A DNA stretch of 41,062 nucleotides from Actinospica acidithermotolerans (GTDB lineage: Bacteria; Actinomycetota; Actinomycetes; Streptomycetales; Catenulisporaceae), in the NCBI RefSeq assembly GCF_018139625.1, contig NZ_JAGSOH010000070.1, forward strand, positions 1-41,062, read 5' to 3'. The notes under the pieces are model-generated. The model was given only the letters and a program-made list of their open reading frames with translations, was not told where the DNA came from and did no database searches. Shown here piece by piece: positions 29,721 through 37,884 of this stretch. The position numbers and the translations under genes were made by a program. The first letter of the stretch is position 1. The number at the start of each line of letters is the position of its first letter.

Positions 29721-30467
29721 CAGCTTGAGGAGGCGGGTGAGGGGTTCGAGGTCGAAGGGGGCGTCGCTGCCGAGGATGATGTGCGTGGCGCCGGCCTCCA
29801 GGTACTCGTCGACCTGGTCGAGGCGGTCGTTGTTGATCATGACGGTGCGGTCGATCTCCTTCGGATCGCGGCCGATCTCGGCGCACCAGTCGTCGAGGAT
29901 CCGCACCTTCTCGGCGAAGGTGGCGGGGTCGCCCATGCCGTTCCACAGCTGGGCGTACTCCGCTGTGAGCCGGAGGGTGACCTTGGGGCCGCTGCCGCCG
30001 ATCATGATCGGCAGGTCGGGGGCGGCGGGGTTGAGCTTGGCGAGGCGGGACTTGATGCGGGGGAGCGCCTCCTTGAGGGCCCTGAGACGGCCGGGGGCGT
30101 CGCCGAACTCGTAGCCGTACTCGGTGTAGTCACGCTCGAACCAGCCGGCGCCGATGCCGAGGATGGCGCGGCCGCCGCTGATCTCGTTGATGGTGCGGGC
30201 CATGTCGGCCAGCAGCTCGGGATTGCGGTAGCTGTTGCAGGTGACCAGGGCGCCGAACCGCGCGTGCCTGGTCGTCGCGGCGATCGCGGCGAGCGTGGTC
30301 CAGCACTCGTAGTGCGGGCCGTCGGGCTCGCCGAACAGCGGGTAGAAGTGGTCCCACGTCCAGATCGTGTCGACCTCGAGCGCGTCGGCGGCGGTCCACG
30401 CCTCGCGCAGCTGGTCCATCGTGCAGTGCTGCGGGCGCAGCTGGACGCCAACCTTGAATCGGGCCAT
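29709..30467 (-). CDS. LLM-class F420-dependent oxidoreductase
   Basis: 252 residues. 'VGVQLRPQHCTMDQLREAWTAADALEVDTIWTWDHFYPLFG' (residues ~5-45), 'GGRAILGIGAGWFERDYTEYGYEF' and 'LPIMIGGSGPKVTLRLTAEYAQLWN' are the hallmarks of F420-using luciferase-like enzymes (the group I know as TIGR03560). It would reduce or oxidise an unknown substrate with F420. Its ATG overlaps the stop of the big dehydrogenase gene by one base (TGATG), so the two are co-translated and probably work on related compounds. Confidence 0.88.
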   Translation of the reverse strand: MARFKVGVQLRPQHCTMDQLREAWTAADALEVDTIWTWDHFYPLFGEPDGPHYECWTTLAAIAATTRHARFGALVTCNSYRNPELLADMARTINEISGGRAILGIGAGWFERDYTEYGYEFGDAPGRLRALKEALPRIKSRLAKLNPAAPDLPIMIGGSGPKVTLRLTAEYAQLWNGMGDPATFAEKVRILDDWCAEIGRDPKEIDRTVMINNDRLDQVDEYLEAGATHIILGSDAPFDLEPLTRLLKLARG

Positions 30468-33397
30468 CAGGTGCAGTTCCTCCCAATGAGCTCGGCCAGC
30501 GTGGACGGCCGAGGAGACGAGGGGTGCGCGAGGTGCGAGAACTGCGTCGCGCAGGAGAATCCGTCGAGCAGCAGCTCCACCCTACCGCCACTGTCCTCGG
30601 ACCAGAGCGCGGCGTCGATCTTCGTCAGCCACTGCTCCTCGCCGATCTGGCGGGAGAGCGGCTCGTGCTCGGCGCGGAAGCCGAAGGAGCCGGCCAGTCC
30701 GCAGCAGCCGGCGTCGAGGACGTCCACCGTGTAGCCGAGTTGGGCGAGGATTCGTCGATCGGCGTCGGCGGAGTGCGCGGCACGGGCATGGCAGTGCGGG
30801 TGGACGAGGACGCGCACGCCGAATTCCTCGGCCGCGAGCGGGGAGAGGTCGTCGGCGTCGAGGCTCAGGAGGTGCTCGGCGGGCGAGCGGGCCAGCGACG
30901 CCAGCTTCTCGGCGCGCGGGTCGTCGGGGAGCAGGCCGGGGAGCTCGTCGCGGAACGCGGCGAGGCAACTGGGCTCGGGGACGACGATCGGGACTCCGGC
31001 GGCGATGTACGTGTCCAGGGCGTCGAGCAGGCCGCGCAGCGTGCGTTTGGCCAGCTTGAGCATTCCGGCGTCGTAGAGGGGACGTCCGCAGCAGGCCCAT
31101 TCGGTCGGGACCGCGACACGTTCGCCAACGGACTCGAAGACGCGCCGCCACTGTTCGGCGATCTCGGGGCGGTAGGCGTCGGTGAACGTGTCCGGCCAGA
31201 GTACGACGCTCGGTGTATCCGGGAGTTCCGCGCCACGGTGTGAGCGTCGCAGGGTTTTGGCGGCGACAACCGGCGCGGGGCGCTGGGTGGTGATGCCAGC
31301 GGACCTGCGAAGCAGAGCGCTGAAGCGGCCGGAGTTGAGCACCGCGTTGGCGAGCCGGGGGACGCGGGCCGCGATGCGCGCGATCCACGGCGTGAGGGCC
31401 AGGACGTACATGGCGCGCGGGCGCAGCCGGCGGCGGTAGTGGTGGGCAAGGAATTCCGACTTGTACGTCGCCATGTCCACGTGTGTGGGGCAGTCGACGG
31501 CGCAGCCCTTGCAGGCGAGGCACAGGTCCAGCGCGTCGCGGACCTCCTTGTTGCGCCACGTATTCGGAGTGACCTCGCCCTGGAACATCTCCACGAGCAG
31601 CTTCGCGCGGCCGCGAGTCGAGTGCTTCTCGTCCCTGGTCACGCGGTACGACGGGCACATGACCCCGGCGTCGTCGCGGCGGCAGCGGCCCACGCCGACA
31701 CAGCGTTCCGCGGCGTGCTGGAGAGAGGATTCGTCGTCGAGCAGCGCGAAGAAGGCGCCCGGTTCGGGGCGTGCGCGGCGGTATCCCGGGCCCTGGCGCA
31801 GGTTCGTGTCGAGCGGGTACGGGTCGACGACCTTGCCGGGATTCATCCGGCCCCGCGGGTCGAAGACCGCCTTCACCTGCCTGAACGCGTCCACAAGCTC
31901 GGGTCCGTACATGCGCTCGAGCAGTTCGCCGCGCGCCTGGCCGTCGCCGTGCTCGCCGGAGAGCGAGCCGCCGAGCGATACGACGAGGTCGGCCGCGCGC
32001 TCCACGTACGCGCGGTACGCCCGCAGCCCGGCCTTCGTGTGCAGGTCGAAGTTGTTGCGCGTGTGGACGCAGCCCTGGCCGAAATGCCCGTACCACGCGC
32101 CGGAGTACCCGAACTCGTCCCAGAGCTCTGAGATCGCCCGCAGGTACTCGCCGAGCCGTTCCGGCGGGACGGCGCCGTCCTCCCAGCCCTCGGCGTTGTG
32201 GCCGCCGTCCTCACGGATCGCGGTGGCACCGAGCCCTGATTCGCGGATCGCCCAGGCGCCGCGCTGGTCCGCCGGGGAGACGAGGAGACGGTAGGAGACG
32301 CCGGAGGGAAGCGCGGTGATGAGTGATTGGGCAGCGGCGTCGGCCTCGGCGGCCGAGGAGCCGCCCACCTCGGCGAGGAGCCAGCCCCCTGACCCCGATG
32401 CGATGGCTTTGTCGAGGTCGGGCAGGACAGGCAGGTGCTCGACGTTCAGGCTCCGGGAGCGCATCTGGCGCACGAGGGTGACGTCGAAGCCCTCCAGGCC
32501 GAGCAGACCGTGCGGGAGCAGGGAGGGGACGGCGTCGGCTGCGTCGAAGACGCTGGGGTAGCCGAGGACGATGAGGCGGCGGTGGCCGGGGCTCGGCGCA
32601 AGGCTGACGACCGCCTCGGTGACCAGCGCGCACGTCGACTCGGTGCCGACCAGCAGCCGTGCGACGTTGAGCGGCTGGCCGGGCAGCAGTTGCTCCAGGT
32701 TGTAGCCCGACACGCGGCGCGGGATGTCCGGGTAGCGTTCGCGCACCAGGTCCGCGTGCCGGCGGCCGATCTCGCGCAGCGACCCCAGGATTCCGGCTTC
32801 AGGTGCACCCTCGCGGACCAGCGCCGCGTAAGCCGCCTCGTCGTATTCGCCGAATTCGTACTCGCCGCCTTCGTAGCAGGCCACGCGGAGCCGCAGTACG
32901 TTGTCGACGGTCTTGCCCGCGGAGAGCGCGTGCGTGCCGCAGGAGTTGTTGCCGATCATCCCGCCGAGGGTGCACCAGGCATGCGTGGCCGGGTCGGGGC
33001 CGAATGTCAGTCCGTGCGCCTCGGCCGCGTGGCGAAGGTCGTCGAGGACGACGCCAGGCTGGACGCGCGCCGTGCGCGCCTTCGGATCGATATCCAGGAT
33101 GCGGTTCATGTGTCGGCTGAAGTCGAAGACCACCGCCGTGTTGCACGCCTGGCCGGCGAGCGACGTCCCGCCACCGCGGCCGAGTACCGGCACGTCGTGC
33201 GCCGCGCAGACCTTCAGCGCGGCGGCCACGTCCTGCGCCGAGCGTGGGAAGACCACCCCGATCGGAACCTGCCGGTAGTTCGACGAGTCCGTCGCGTAGA
33301 TCGCCCGCGTCCCCTCCCCGAACTCCACGAGTTCGGGCGCGAGCGCCGCCGCCAGCGCCCGCTCCAGCCCGCCCGCGTCCGCATATGTGGTGGACAT
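30467..33397 (-). CDS. FAD-binding and Fe-S-binding dehydrogenase, YdiJ-like (D-2-hydroxyacid type)
   Basis: A 976-residue fusion. The N-terminal half is a VAO/FAD_binding_4 oxidase: 'VLGRGGGTSLAGQACNTAVVFD', 'TLGGMIGNNSCGTHAL', and 'GGSLSGEHGDGQARG' in the cap. The second half has cysteines for Fe-S clusters ('CVGVGRC...CPSY', 'CLACKGCAVDCPTHVDM') and two CCG-type heterodisulfide-like motifs ('WACCGRPLYDAG', 'DAGCCGLAGSFGF'). That is the layout of E. coli YdiJ and of D-lactate/D-2-hydroxyglutarate dehydrogenases that pass electrons to the quinone pool. TAAGAT lies 7 nt before the ATG at 33397, so it is probably leaderless. It is coupled to the LLM gene. Confidence 0.88.
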   Translation of the reverse strand: MSTTYADAGGLERALAAALAPELVEFGEGTRAIYATDSSNYRQVPIGVVFPRSAQDVAAALKVCAAHDVPVLGRGGGTSLAGQACNTAVVFDFSRHMNRILDIDPKARTARVQPGVVLDDLRHAAEAHGLTFGPDPATHAWCTLGGMIGNNSCGTHALSAGKTVDNVLRLRVACYEGGEYEFGEYDEAAYAALVREGAPEAGILGSLREIGRRHADLVRERYPDIPRRVSGYNLEQLLPGQPLNVARLLVGTESTCALVTEAVVSLAPSPGHRRLIVLGYPSVFDAADAVPSLLPHGLLGLEGFDVTLVRQMRSRSLNVEHLPVLPDLDKAIASGSGGWLLAEVGGSSAAEADAAAQSLITALPSGVSYRLLVSPADQRGAWAIRESGLGATAIREDGGHNAEGWEDGAVPPERLGEYLRAISELWDEFGYSGAWYGHFGQGCVHTRNNFDLHTKAGLRAYRAYVERAADLVVSLGGSLSGEHGDGQARGELLERMYGPELVDAFRQVKAVFDPRGRMNPGKVVDPYPLDTNLRQGPGYRRARPEPGAFFALLDDESSLQHAAERCVGVGRCRRDDAGVMCPSYRVTRDEKHSTRGRAKLLVEMFQGEVTPNTWRNKEVRDALDLCLACKGCAVDCPTHVDMATYKSEFLAHHYRRRLRPRAMYVLALTPWIARIAARVPRLANAVLNSGRFSALLRRSAGITTQRPAPVVAAKTLRRSHRGAELPDTPSVVLWPDTFTDAYRPEIAEQWRRVFESVGERVAVPTEWACCGRPLYDAGMLKLAKRTLRGLLDALDTYIAAGVPIVVPEPSCLAAFRDELPGLLPDDPRAEKLASLARSPAEHLLSLDADDLSPLAAEEFGVRVLVHPHCHARAAHSADADRRILAQLGYTVDVLDAGCCGLAGSFGFRAEHEPLSRQIGEEQWLTKIDAALWSEDSGGRVELLLDGFSCATQFSHLAHPSSPRPSTLAELIGRNCT

Positions 33398-33404
33398 ATG
33401 GGCG

Positions 33405-33436
33405 ATCTTAGAGCAGCTCGCACCTGCGGGTATGAT
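33405..33436. promoter_or_regulatory. Divergent leaderless promoters (dehydrogenase / thiamine-precursor transporter)
   Basis: On the minus strand TAAGAT (33410-33405) is 7 nt from ATG 33397. On the plus strand TATGAT (33431-33436) is 8 nt from GTG 33445. The 47 bp between the two starts leave no space for a riboswitch on either side, and no -35 is obvious. Confidence 0.5.
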
Positions 33437-33444
33437 CACGCCCT

Positions 33445-34545
33445 GTGAACTCACCGCCGGACCCGGGCGACCGCCCGCCCAACCTCACCCGCCGCTCGCT
33501 GCTGGCCCTCGGCCTCGGCGCGGGGGTGACCGCGCTCACCGCCTGGGGCGGCGGGCCCGGCTCGGGCGCGGCGGGCACCCAGCAGGCGGCGAACGACGGC
33601 GTGTCGATGACCGACGTGTCCCTGGCCCTCGACTGGACGCCGAACACGAACCACACCGGCATCTTCGTCGCGCAGCAGCTCGGCTACTTCGCGGCGCGCG
33701 GAATCAACCTGCGGATCGTGCCCTACGGCTCGACCGCCCCCGAGACGCTGATCTCCACGCACAAGGCGGACTTCGGCATCTCCTACCAGGACGGATTGAC
33801 CGAGGCCGCGGTCGCCGGCGGCGACATCGTCTCGATATTCGCGATCACCCAGAAGACGGACGTGGTCATCGGGGTGCGCGCGGACGCCGCGATCAAGAGC
33901 CCGGCCCAGCTCGACGGGAAGGTCTACGCGGGCTACGGCGGCCCGATGGAGGTCCCGATGCTGCAGTACGTGATCCGCGCGGCGGGCGGGACCGGGCAGT
34001 TCAAGGACGTCACCCTCAACACCGACGCCTACCAGGCGCTTTACGCCGGCCAGGCCGATTTCGCGATGCCCGAGCCGACCTGGGAGGTGCTGCAGGCCGC
34101 GCTCGTCGGCAAGCCGCTGCGCACCTTCGACGTCACCGACTACGGCTTCCCGGCGATCTACTCGGCGATCATCGCCTCCTCGAACCACTACCTGCACCGG
34201 AACGGCGACGTGGCCAAGCGCTTCCTCGCCGCGATCGAAGAGGGCTATGCGTACGCGTCCGCGCACCCGACCGAGGCGGCGAACCTGCTCATCCAGGCGA
34301 ACCAGGCGGTGCTCGGCACGCAGACCGAGCTCGTCATTCAGAGCGCGCAGCTTGAGGCGGCCCAGTACTACAAAGACGCCGAAGGACGGATCGGCTACCA
34401 GAGCGCCGCGCGCTGGCAGGCGCTGACCGCGTTCATGTTCGAAAACGGCATCCTGACCGACTCCGCGGGCAAGCCGATCAAGACGGAACCGAAGGTCTCG
34501 ACGCTGTTCACCAACCAATATCTTCCCGCGAGCGTGACCGCATGA
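33445..34545 (+). CDS. ABC substrate-binding protein, THI5/NMT1-like (thiamine-pyrimidine precursor)
   Basis: 366 residues. A twin-arginine-like leader 'TRRSLLALGLGAGVTALTAWGGG' covers residues 15-37; the mature domain begins 'VSLALDWTPNTNHTGIFVAQQLGYF', the strongest THI5/ThiY signature, with 'DFGISYQDGLTEAAVAGGDIV' next. ThiY-type proteins bind formylaminopyrimidine or hydroxymethylpyrimidine for thiamine salvage. The signal looks like a lipoprotein lipobox (LTAC-GGG) in which the cysteine is a tryptophan (TGG), so it may not be lipid-anchored. The GTG at 33445 is 8 nt after TATGAT. First gene of a four-gene operon. Confidence 0.87.
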   Translation: MNSPPDPGDRPPNLTRRSLLALGLGAGVTALTAWGGGPGSGAAGTQQAANDGVSMTDVSLALDWTPNTNHTGIFVAQQLGYFAARGINLRIVPYGSTAPETLISTHKADFGISYQDGLTEAAVAGGDIVSIFAITQKTDVVIGVRADAAIKSPAQLDGKVYAGYGGPMEVPMLQYVIRAAGGTGQFKDVTLNTDAYQALYAGQADFAMPEPTWEVLQAALVGKPLRTFDVTDYGFPAIYSAIIASSNHYLHRNGDVAKRFLAAIEEGYAYASAHPTEAANLLIQANQAVLGTQTELVIQSAQLEAAQYYKDAEGRIGYQSAARWQALTAFMFENGILTDSAGKPIKTEPKVSTLFTNQYLPASVTA

Positions 34546-35327
34546 CACTCGGTCGGCTCATTCGTATGCTCTGGCCGCCGGTTCTGCTGGCCGCCGTGCT
34601 CATCGGCGGCTGGCAACTGGTCGCCGAGTACGCGATCAAGAACCCGGAAGTGCTGCCGACGCCCTCTCAGATCGTCTCGGCCGGCTGGGGCCAGCGGCGC
34701 GCGATCGCGCACAATGCCTGGCCGACGCTGCGCGAGACCGAGCTCGGCTTCGCGTTCTCCTTCGTGCTCGCCTGGGTGCTGGCCACGGCCATGGACTTCT
34801 CGCCGGCGGCCCGGCGCGCGGTGTACCCGCTGCTGGTCGCCTCGCAGACGGTGCCGATCATCGCGATCGCGCCGCTGTTCGTGGTGATGTTCGGCTTCGG
34901 GATCGGCCCGAAGATCCTGCTCGTCGCGCTGGCCACGTTCTTCCCGCTGGCCGCGTCGCTGGCCGCCGGATTCGCGAACGCCGACGCGGACGCCGACCGG
35001 CTGATGCGGTCGATGGGTGCGAGCCGCTGGCGCATCTTCTGGACCATGCGGGTGCCCGGCGCGCTGCCGTTCTTCTTCACCGGCCTTCGCGTCGCGATCA
35101 CGTACGCGATCGGCGGTGCGATCTTCGCCGAATACGCGGGCGCCGAGAGCGGACTCGGCATCTACCTGCAGCAGATGCAGCAGGTCTTCCGCACCGACCT
35201 CGTGTTCGCGACGGTCGCGGTGATCGCGATCGGCAGCGTCGCGTTGTTCACGTTGACCTATCTGCTGGAGCGTTGGCTCACCCCGTGGCGCAAGCACGAG
35301 CGGGCGGGCCGGGAGGTCGTGCGGTGA
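34542..35327 (+). CDS. ABC transporter permease, ThiX-like (BPD type)
   Basis: 261 residues, six hydrophobic segments starting at 'LWPPVLLAAVLIGGWQLVAEY'. The EAA coupling loop that contacts the ATPase is 'ADADRLMRSMGASRWRIFWTMRVPGALPFFFTGLRVA' (about 145-181). This is the permease type of nitrate/taurine/thiamine-pyrimidine importers. Its start overlaps the binding-protein stop (ATGA) and its end overlaps the ATPase start (GTGA), so the three subunits are made together. Confidence 0.9.
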   Translation: MTLGRLIRMLWPPVLLAAVLIGGWQLVAEYAIKNPEVLPTPSQIVSAGWGQRRAIAHNAWPTLRETELGFAFSFVLAWVLATAMDFSPAARRAVYPLLVASQTVPIIAIAPLFVVMFGFGIGPKILLVALATFFPLAASLAAGFANADADADRLMRSMGASRWRIFWTMRVPGALPFFFTGLRVAITYAIGGAIFAEYAGAESGLGIYLQQMQQVFRTDLVFATVAVIAIGSVALFTLTYLLERWLTPWRKHERAGREVVR

Positions 35328-36079
35328 CCGCGGAATTCCTGCTGGAGACTCGGGGCCTCACCCACGAGTACCCGCGCACCGGCCAGCCGCCGCTCCAGGT
35401 CCTCGACGCGCTCGACCTCCAGGTGCGCGAGGGTGAGATCGCAGCCGTGATCGGGCCGAGCGGCAGCGGCAAGTCCACGCTGCTGAACATCCTCGCCGAC
35501 CTCGACAAGCCGACCAGCGGCGAAGTGCACGTCGGCGGCGGGCGCGGCGTCGCGTACATGCCGCAGAAGGACCTGCTCTTCCCGTGGCGCACGATCGAGG
35601 ACAACGCGATCCTCGGCCTCGAAGTCGCCGGCGTGAAGAAGAAGGCGGCGCGCGAGCGGGTCGCGCCGCTGTTCGAGGAGTTCGGGCTGACCGGCTTCGA
35701 GTACGCGTATCCGGCCCAGCTGTCCGGGGGCATGCGGCAGCGCGCGGCGCTGCTGCGGACCGTGGCGATGGACCGTCCGGTGCTGCTGCTCGACGAGCCG
35801 TTCGGCGCGCTCGACTCGCTGACGCGCACGCAGATGCAGCTGTGGCTGGCCGAGACCTGGCAGCGGCACGGGTGGACGATCGTACTGGTCACGCACGATA
35901 TTCGCGAGGCCGTCTTCCTCGCCGACTCCGTGCACGTCCTCAGCCCGCGGCCAGCGCGTGTCACGCGGCGCTTCGAGATCGGCCTGCCTCGGCCGCGCAA
36001 CGCCGACACCTTCGCTCTGCCGGAGTTCGCCCTGCTCGAACGGGAACTGCTCGACGCGCTCCTCAACGTAAGCGCCTGA
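35324..36079 (+). CDS. ABC transporter ATP-binding protein, ThiZ-like
   Basis: 251 residues. Walker A 'GPSGSGKSTLLN' (about 44-55), Q-loop 'MPQKDLLFPWRTIEDN', signature 'LSGGMRQRAALLRT', Walker B 'PVLLLDEPFGALDS' and H-loop 'VTHDIREAV'. The 'DLLFPW' Q-loop is typical of the nitrate/taurine/ThiZ importers. The GTG at 35324 overlaps the permease stop; a longer frame from 35273 is not needed. It energises the importer with the permease upstream. Confidence 0.92.
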   Translation: MTAEFLLETRGLTHEYPRTGQPPLQVLDALDLQVREGEIAAVIGPSGSGKSTLLNILADLDKPTSGEVHVGGGRGVAYMPQKDLLFPWRTIEDNAILGLEVAGVKKKAARERVAPLFEEFGLTGFEYAYPAQLSGGMRQRAALLRTVAMDRPVLLLDEPFGALDSLTRTQMQLWLAETWQRHGWTIVLVTHDIREAVFLADSVHVLSPRPARVTRRFEIGLPRPRNADTFALPEFALLERELLDALLNVSA

Positions 36080-36080
36080 C

Positions 36081-37223
36081 ATGTCGACCGCGCCGCACCT
36101 CGTGCACGGGATGGGCATTGAACCCGCTGAGGCCGATTGGCCGCCGCTGACGCTGAGCGAGCTCGACAGCCTGCTCGCCGCGTTCCCCGCGGCGGACGGC
36201 GCGCTCGGGGTGCGCTGGCGTTCCCCGCGACCGCTCTCGGCCGCCGCCCTCGTTCGTACGACGAATGGGCCGGATGTGTTCGTCAAGCGGCACCACGTCA
36301 GTGTCCGTACGCGGGAGAGCCTGGCCGAGGAGCACGGCTTCCTGCGGCACCTCGCGGCGAAGGGCGCTCCGGTCGTGCAAGTGCTCGTCGATGCGCACGG
36401 CGAGTCGGTGGGCGTGAGCGAGGACGGCGCCTGGACGTACGAGGTACACAGCGTCGGGGCGGGCGACGATGTGTACCGCGACGCAATCTCCTGGTCGCCG
36501 TTCCTGAGCCTGGCACACGCTCGTTCGGCTGGCCGGATCCTGGCGACCTTGCACGAATCCGCCAGGGGCTACGCTGCCCCGAACCGGTCAGTCGCCCCGC
36601 TGACCGGCGGATTCACCATCTTCGGCGATCAGGTTGACGCGATGTCCGCCGCCGAGGAGTTCGTCGCCGTACGGCCCGCGCTGGAAGTCTTCCTGGAGCG
36701 CAAGGCCGATTGGCGAGGTCAGCTGGAGCGCTGGCACATGCCGTTCTACGAGCGACTTCGGCCGCGGCTCGGCGACCTCGAACCACTGTGGACGCATAAC
36801 GACCTGCACGCCTCGAACCTGCTGTGGCGCGGCGACGCGGCGGCGACCGTCATCGACTTCAACCTCGCCGACCGCGCGTTCGCCGTGCACGATCTCGCCC
36901 TGGCCATCGAGCGGAACGCCATCGAGTGGGTCGAGTTGGACCAGAAGGGCGAGCGGGCACTGCACGCCGAGGCCGCGCGTGCGCTGATCGCGGGCTACGA
37001 AGAGGTCCGCCGCCTCACCGACGCCGAACGGGCCGCGCTCCCGGACCTGCTCCCGCTCTGCCACGCGGACTTCGCGCTCAGCGAACTCGACTACTTCGCC
37101 GGAGTCACCAAGAACGACGAGAACTCGGAACTCGCCTACCGCTACCTGATCGACCACACGGTCTGGTTCGCCGGCGAGTCCGGAGCATCGTTCCTGCGGG
37201 ACGTATTCACTCCTCGTGCCTGA
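36081..37223 (+). CDS. APH-fold kinase, predicted thiamine/pyrimidine salvage kinase
   Basis: 380 residues of the aminoglycoside phosphotransferase/choline-kinase fold. An N-lobe lysine lies in 'GPDVFVKRHHVS', the catalytic loop is 'HNDLHASN' (H239-N246, D241 as base), and the metal aspartate is in 'VIDFN'. APH-fold kinases include aminoglycoside, choline, homoserine and thiamine kinases (E. coli ThiK). The gene begins one base after the ATPase stop in the THI5-type transporter operon, so phosphorylation of imported thiamine, HMP or a derivative is the best guess; the guess rests on context. Its 3' end overlaps the convergent response-regulator gene by 17 bp. Confidence 0.82.
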   Translation: MSTAPHLVHGMGIEPAEADWPPLTLSELDSLLAAFPAADGALGVRWRSPRPLSAAALVRTTNGPDVFVKRHHVSVRTRESLAEEHGFLRHLAAKGAPVVQVLVDAHGESVGVSEDGAWTYEVHSVGAGDDVYRDAISWSPFLSLAHARSAGRILATLHESARGYAAPNRSVAPLTGGFTIFGDQVDAMSAAEEFVAVRPALEVFLERKADWRGQLERWHMPFYERLRPRLGDLEPLWTHNDLHASNLLWRGDAAATVIDFNLADRAFAVHDLALAIERNAIEWVELDQKGERALHAEAARALIAGYEEVRRLTDAERAALPDLLPLCHADFALSELDYFAGVTKNDENSELAYRYLIDHTVWFAGESGASFLRDVFTPRA

Positions 37224-37884
37224 CCGCCCAGAGCGCGGCCTGCGTCCGGTCCGCCACGCCGAGCTTCATCAGGACATTCGACACGTGCGTCTTGACGGTC
37301 TTCTCCGCGAGTTGCAGCGACTTCGCGATCTCCCGGTTCGAGCGGCCGGCGGCGATCTGCTCGAGCACCTCCCGCTCACGGGCCGTCAGCTGCGGCCCCT
37401 GCGGCTCGCCCGCCAGGTTGGCCGCTGACGCGGTGCCCGCCTGCGCGACCAGCGCCTCCGTCACCTGCGGGCCGAGAAGCACATGACCCGCGGCGACCGC
37501 GCGCACGGCCGTCGCGAGGGCCGCCGGATCGACGTCCTTGGAGATGTAGCCGCGCGCACCGGCCCGAAGCGCGGGCAGGGCGCTGCGATATTCGCCGAAG
37601 CTCGTCACCACCAGCGCACGCTCGGCCAAGCCCTGCTCGGCCAGCGTCTCCAGCGCGGTCAGGCCGTCCACCCCCGGCATGACCAGGTCGAGGAGCACGA
37701 CGTCGGGCAGCAGTTCGGCGGTGAGCGCGGCTGCCTCGGCGCCGTCCGAGGCCTCGCCGACCACCTCGAGATCCGGCTCCAGCTCCAGGAACACCCGCAG
37801 CCCCTGCCGGACCATCGGATGATCATCGGCGATGAGGACCCTGATGCTCTTCCGGCTCGAACCGCCCCCGCTAAGCCCGGCCAC
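37207..37884 (-). CDS. NarL/LuxR-type response regulator, DevR-like
   Basis: 225 residues. Receiver: acidic pair D20-D21 (LIADDHPMVRQG), phospho-acceptor D66 (VVLLDLVMPG), switch region 'VVTSFGEYRSALPALRAGARGYISKDVDP'. GerE HTH at about 160-222: 'LTAREREVLEQIAAGRSNREIAKSLQLAEKTVKTHVSNVLMKLG'. The GTG start at 37884 overlaps the kinase stop by 14 nt, so the two are coupled. With the GAF kinase it resembles DevR-DevS or streptomycete OsdR-OsdK redox/dormancy systems. The 3' end overlaps the APH-fold gene in antisense. Confidence 0.88.
   Translation of the reverse strand: MAGLSGGGSSRKSIRVLIADDHPMVRQGLRVFLELEPDLEVVGEASDGAEAAALTAELLPDVVLLDLVMPGVDGLTALETLAEQGLAERALVVTSFGEYRSALPALRAGARGYISKDVDPAALATAVRAVAAGHVLLGPQVTEALVAQAGTASAANLAGEPQGPQLTAREREVLEQIAAGRSNREIAKSLQLAEKTVKTHVSNVLMKLGVADRTQAALWAVRHEE

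Noticed and set aside
8523-29721. CRISPR array
   Set aside because: Repeats are contiguous without unique spacers of equal length and no cas gene is present.
29077-30734. Long repeat-containing open frames on both strands
   Set aside because: They arise from stop-free ~97-bp repeats and are out of frame with the ABM and LLM genes, which have their own starts and ribosome-binding sites.
33398-33444. TPP riboswitch upstream of the thiamine-type transporter
   Set aside because: Only 47 bp between divergent starts, and no CTGAGA/CTGATGAG-like core; too short for a riboswitch.
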